Positions 21,343-23,097 of a DNA stretch of 23,097 nt are shown piece by piece; positions within the stretch are counted from its first letter, which is position 1, and every line of letters begins with the position of its first letter. The DNA is taken from positions 1 through 23,097 of IMG/VR virus record IMGVR_UViG_3300036791_000089. One strand, given 5' to 3'. The DNA comes from a virus. The notes under the pieces are model-generated. The model was not told the DNA's origin and did no database searches. It saw nothing but the letters and a program-made list of their open reading frames with translations. A program made the translations under genes and the position numbers.

Positions 21343-21992
21343 ACGTGCGCGCGCCGGTCGAGCTCGGCCTCGCGACGGAGCTCGTGACGCTCGAGCGCGC
21401 GATGCGAGAGCTCGCGACGAAGTAGCGTCCCGCCGTGTCCGAGCGGCACGCGCGGGAGCGGGATGACGTTGAGGACGCAGCAGGCGACGAGCGCGACGAC
21501 GACGAGCGCGAGCCATGCGTCGAGCCATGCGCGCCGATAGAGCCGCCGATGCGACGTCCCGCCGGCCACGAGCCGGCCGTCATGGACGGCGCGCTCGAGC
21601 GTCGAGGCGCTGCAACGCGCATAGCGGGCCGCCTCGTCCTTCGTCATCCATCCGTCGTGCCCGGCCGCCCGCGCGAACGTTTGCGGGATGAGCGGCGCGA
21701 CGGTCGCTACATAGAGCTCGCCGCCGTTGACGGCCTGCGCCGTGAACGAGCAGCGAATCCGCTCGCCGTCGCGGGCGAGGAATGTCGTCGCGTCGGTCAC
21801 GATCTCGCCGGCGTCCATCGCCCGGACACGCGACGAGCGCGCCGCGTCCGGTGCGAGAAACTCGAACACTGACTCGCCGACGAGCTCGCGAGCTCGCCAT
21901 CCGATCATCGACGCGACCGAGTCGCCGACGACGACATAGTCGTGACCCCGGTCGACGAGGCAAACCGAATCGAGGAGCTTGCGCGTCGGCAC
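21339..21992 (-). CDS. PAS-HTH-TM regulatory protein
   Basis: 217 aa from a GTG at 21992, preceded by a GGGGGG purine block; the frame is open to 22175 but runs into the repeat region. Residues about 5-100 resemble a PAS sensor: DSVCLVDRGHDYVVVGDSVASMIGWRARELVGESVFEFLAPD, then TTFLARDGERIRCSFTAQAV and YVATVAPL. Residues 114-160 (GWMTKDEAARYARCSASTLERAVHDGRL...RRAWLDAW) are an excisionase/MerR-like HTH. Residues 159-183 (LALVVVALVACCVLNVIPL) are long enough to cross the membrane. A charged tail follows. The protein probably senses a signal and binds DNA at the divergent region; that function is inferred. It faces the excisionase and integrase genes. Confidence 0.75.
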   Translation of the reverse strand: MPTRKLLDSVCLVDRGHDYVVVGDSVASMIGWRARELVGESVFEFLAPDAARSSRVRAMDAGEIVTDATTFLARDGERIRCSFTAQAVNGGELYVATVAPLIPQTFARAAGHDGWMTKDEAARYARCSASTLERAVHDGRLVAGGTSHRRLYRRAWLDAWLALVVVALVACCVLNVIPLPRVPLGHGGTLLRRELSHRALERHELRREAELDRRAHV

Positions 21993-22040
21993 TACGTCCC
22001 CCCTTGTCCGTTCGAGCCGGCGCCGCCCGGTTGCCACTCC

Positions 22041-22069
22041 GGGATATCCGGTCCGACGCGAGCCCGCAA
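22041..22069 (-). promoter_or_regulatory. Possible leftward promoter for the PAS-HTH gene
   Basis: On the minus strand TTGCGG (complement of 22064-22069) and TATCCC (complement of 22041-22046) are 17 bases apart, the optimal spacing for a vegetative sigma factor. Transcription would begin near 22034, leaving a leader of about 40 bases before the GTG at 21992. Both hexamers are imperfect, so confidence is low. Confidence 0.3.
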
Positions 22070-22126
22070 CCGTTTCGACGCCGGCGCGGTAAAGGAAAAT
22101 CCCGCAAAATGGGCGAACTTCCGCTC

Positions 22127-22206
22127 GCGCGTCATAGCTCGGCACTGCGCGGCATAGCGCCGCAGGGCTCGTCACCGCGCGTCAATGCGCGTCATGGCGC
22201 GTCTCG
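22127..22206 (+). repeat. Eight head-to-tail 10-bp repeats
   Basis: Eight 10-base units in exact register, beginning at 22127, 22137, 22147, 22157, 22167, 22177, 22187 and 22197. Units 1, 6 and 7 contain GCGCGTCA followed by two variable bases, and unit 8 is GCGCGTCT plus two. In the eight units the bases G, C, C and C at positions 1, 2, 4 and 7 never change; position 8 is A in seven; positions 3, 5 and 6 vary little. Ten bases is about one helical turn, so all units face one side of the DNA. Likely a multi-site operator or excisionase-binding array. The neighbouring 10-base windows (22117 and 22207) do not fit. Confidence 0.8.
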
Positions 22207-22241
22207 ACGCTCGGGCGCCCGTGCGATAAAACGCCGAGCTC

Positions 22242-22484
22242 ATGGGCGGAACCACTAGCCGCGACGGCCACTACGACCCGCTCGAGCTGCTCACGCTCGA
22301 CGAGGTCTCGGCGCTCATCCGGCGCTCGCGGCGAGCGCTGACCGAGGACGTCGCCGCCGGCCGGCTACGCATCGTCAAGCTCGGCCGCTCGACCCGGGTC
22401 CCGCGCGCCGAGCTCGAGCGGTACATCGCCGAGGCGTCCGGTTACGATGGTCCAACACCCATCGACCGAGGAGGCACGTCGTGA
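22242..22484 (+). CDS. xis: Excisionase-like HTH protein
   Basis: 80 aa, ATG 22242, with only a weak Shine-Dalgarno. Residues 14-63 are an excisionase/MerR-type winged HTH (HTH_17): ELLTLDEVSALIRRSRRALTEDVAAGRLRIVKLGRSTRVPRAELERYI. 'LT-x-dEvA-x-L' and 'G-R-s-x-R-v-x-x-x-eLerY' are the family's hallmark words. Such proteins bend DNA at attachment sites to favour excision, or act as transcription regulators. It lies right before the integrase with a GTGA overlap, so it belongs to the recombination module, and the repeat array ends 35 bases upstream. Directing excision is inferred from family and position. Confidence 0.82.
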   Translation: MGGTTSRDGHYDPLELLTLDEVSALIRRSRRALTEDVAAGRLRIVKLGRSTRVPRAELERYIAEASGYDGPTPIDRGGTS

Positions 22485-23097
22485 CCACTAGCGCGACCGC
22501 CCTTTGGCCCGGCGTCGATATCAACGCGGGCCGCCCGCGCGTCCGAAAGTCCTTCAAGGGGTTTCCGCGCGTTATCGAGTATTACGACAGCGTCGAGGAG
22601 GCGAACGCTCGCGCGTTCGAGCTCGACCGCCGGCGCAAGGCCGGCCTAGCGCCGACCGACCCGACCGTCGGCGACGACACGCTCGCCGACGCCTGCGCGT
22701 CGCTACTCAAGTTCAAGGCCGTCGACGGCCTGACCGGCCGCGGCTACGCGTACTGGGAGCGGTCGCTCAAACCGTGGCGCGAGGGCCCGTTCGCCGAGGT
22801 CCCGCTCGAGCTCCTACGTCGCGCGCCGATCGAGGACGCGCTCGTCGAGCGCCGGGCGACGGCGCCGACGTCGGCGCGGAACGAGCGACAGGCGCTCATC
22901 GCTGCGCTCGAGCTCGCCGGCGAGCGCGGCGCGACGTTCGACCTCGCGATCCTGCGCATTCGCCCGATCGTCGTCGATGCGCGCGAGCGCCGGGCGCTCT
23001 CGGTCGTCGAGCTCGAATGGTTCGCCGCGCGTGTCGCGCCGATCGCCCGCCGGCTCGTCCTCCTGCAAGGGACGGTCGGCAACCGCATCGACGAGCT
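22481..23097 (+). CDS. int: Tyrosine-recombinase integrase, N-terminal part
   Basis: 205 codons of an integrase that continues beyond the window. GTG 22481 overlaps the xis stop and GAGGAGG precedes it. Residues about 18-55 (RPRVRKSFKGFPRVIEYYDS, EEANARAFELDRRRKAG) look like an arm-type DNA-binding domain. Residues about 65-165 form the SAM-like core-binding domain (ADACASLLKFKAVDGLTGRGYAYW, then NERQALIAALELAGERG). The catalytic domain begins near 172 with LSVVELEWFAARV and shows R202 in TVGNRIDEL, the first catalytic Arg (G-x-R-x-x-E-L). The remaining catalytic residues (Lys, His-x-x-Arg, Tyr) lie outside the window. It supports a temperate lifestyle by site-specific integration. Confidence 0.88.
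   Translation, partial: MTTSATALWPGVDINAGRPRVRKSFKGFPRVIEYYDSVEEANARAFELDRRRKAGLAPTDPTVGDDTLADACASLLKFKAVDGLTGRGYAYWERSLKPWREGPFAEVPLELLRRAPIEDALVERRATAPTSARNERQALIAALELAGERGATFDLAILRIRPIVVDARERRALSVVELEWFAARVAPIARRLVLLQGTVGNRIDE

Larger units (their letters stand above)
21993..22241. other. Divergent regulatory region
   Basis: 249 bases between two outward-facing genes, the longest gene-free stretch in the window. It holds a possible leftward promoter (22041-22069), a slightly A-rich stretch (22090-22112), an array of eight 10-bp repeats (22127-22206) and a GATAAAA word at 22224-22230 that could be a rightward -10. I see no terminator, RNA gene or convincing ORF. No long inverted repeat that would mark an attachment site is visible. 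Confidence 0.7.

Noticed and set aside
21435-21872. Plus-strand 145-codon frame
   Set aside because: Opposite the PAS-HTH gene, whose minus-strand frame has recognisable PAS and HTH motifs; the plus product is Arg/Asp/Glu low-complexity.
21942-22157. Plus-strand 71-codon frame with balanced composition
   Set aside because: It overlaps the 5' end of the PAS-HTH gene and the repeat array, has no ribosome-binding site and no recognised motif. Its ordinary look reflects lower GC in noncoding DNA.
21993-22175. N-terminal extension of the PAS-HTH gene to 22175
   Set aside because: It would run through the proposed promoter and part of the 10-bp array; the GTG at 21992 has a purine-rich block before it and places the PAS domain at the N-terminus.
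22127-22206. A CRISPR array or replication iterons
   Set aside because: Units are 10 bp with no spacers, so not CRISPR. No replication initiator gene lies beside it, so an operator or excisionase array between divergent regulators is the better reading.
1-23097. tRNA, rRNA, insertion sequence or clear attachment-site repeat
   Set aside because: No cloverleaf, transposase or paired direct repeat of att type was seen; the far end of the integrase and likely att site are outside the window.

Overview
The window is most of a temperate, contractile-tailed (myovirus-like) phage, very probably a prophage, in a high-GC Gram-positive host. Almost all codons end in G or C, with marked preference for CTC (Leu), GTC (Val), GAG (Glu) and TCG (Ser). 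The genes are packed with 4-base ATGA/GTGA start-stop overlaps. The NlpC/P60-type domain on the tail hub and the amidase endolysin both act on peptidoglycan. No spanin that would imply an outer membrane is recognisable. I infer an actinobacterial host, perhaps of the Thermoleophilia type, but the sequence does not prove the lineage.

Layout. 1-1649: end of an unknown gene, a small unknown gene, an HNH endonuclease, a P27-type small terminase and two very small ORFs. 1646-5228: large terminase, SPP1/Gp6-type portal, scaffold. 5261-7813: HK97-fold major capsid protein, two related mini-proteins, a 66-residue ORF that seems to start at ATT, then head-tail connector and neck genes. 7810-12624: tail terminator-like protein, sheath, tube, two tail-assembly-chaperone-like ORFs with a possible -1 frameshift, tape measure. 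12621-18805: baseplate (LysM protein; a hub carrying two wall-degrading domains; a spike-like OB fold on a collagen stalk; gp25-like wedge; gpJ; gpI). 18818-20283: receptor-binding tail-tip protein and three small ORFs. 20267-21342: amidase endolysin and a one-TM holin candidate. 21339-23097: a leftward PAS-HTH-TM protein, a 249-bp divergent regulatory region, an excisionase-like protein and the first two thirds or so of a tyrosine integrase that runs off the end.

How the genes work together. HNH, TerS, TerL and portal package DNA into a scaffolded HK97 capsid. The sheath/tube/tape-measure genes build a contractile tail whose baseplate carries its own peptidoglycan hydrolases. Amidase and holin candidate release progeny. 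The right-hand end holds the lysogeny module. I see no CI-type repressor. Instead, two proteins with excisionase-type HTH domains are transcribed divergently from a region that holds eight head-to-tail 10-bp repeats in exact register. That arrangement, with a PAS sensor on one of the two proteins, is the best candidate here for an undescribed regulatory system.
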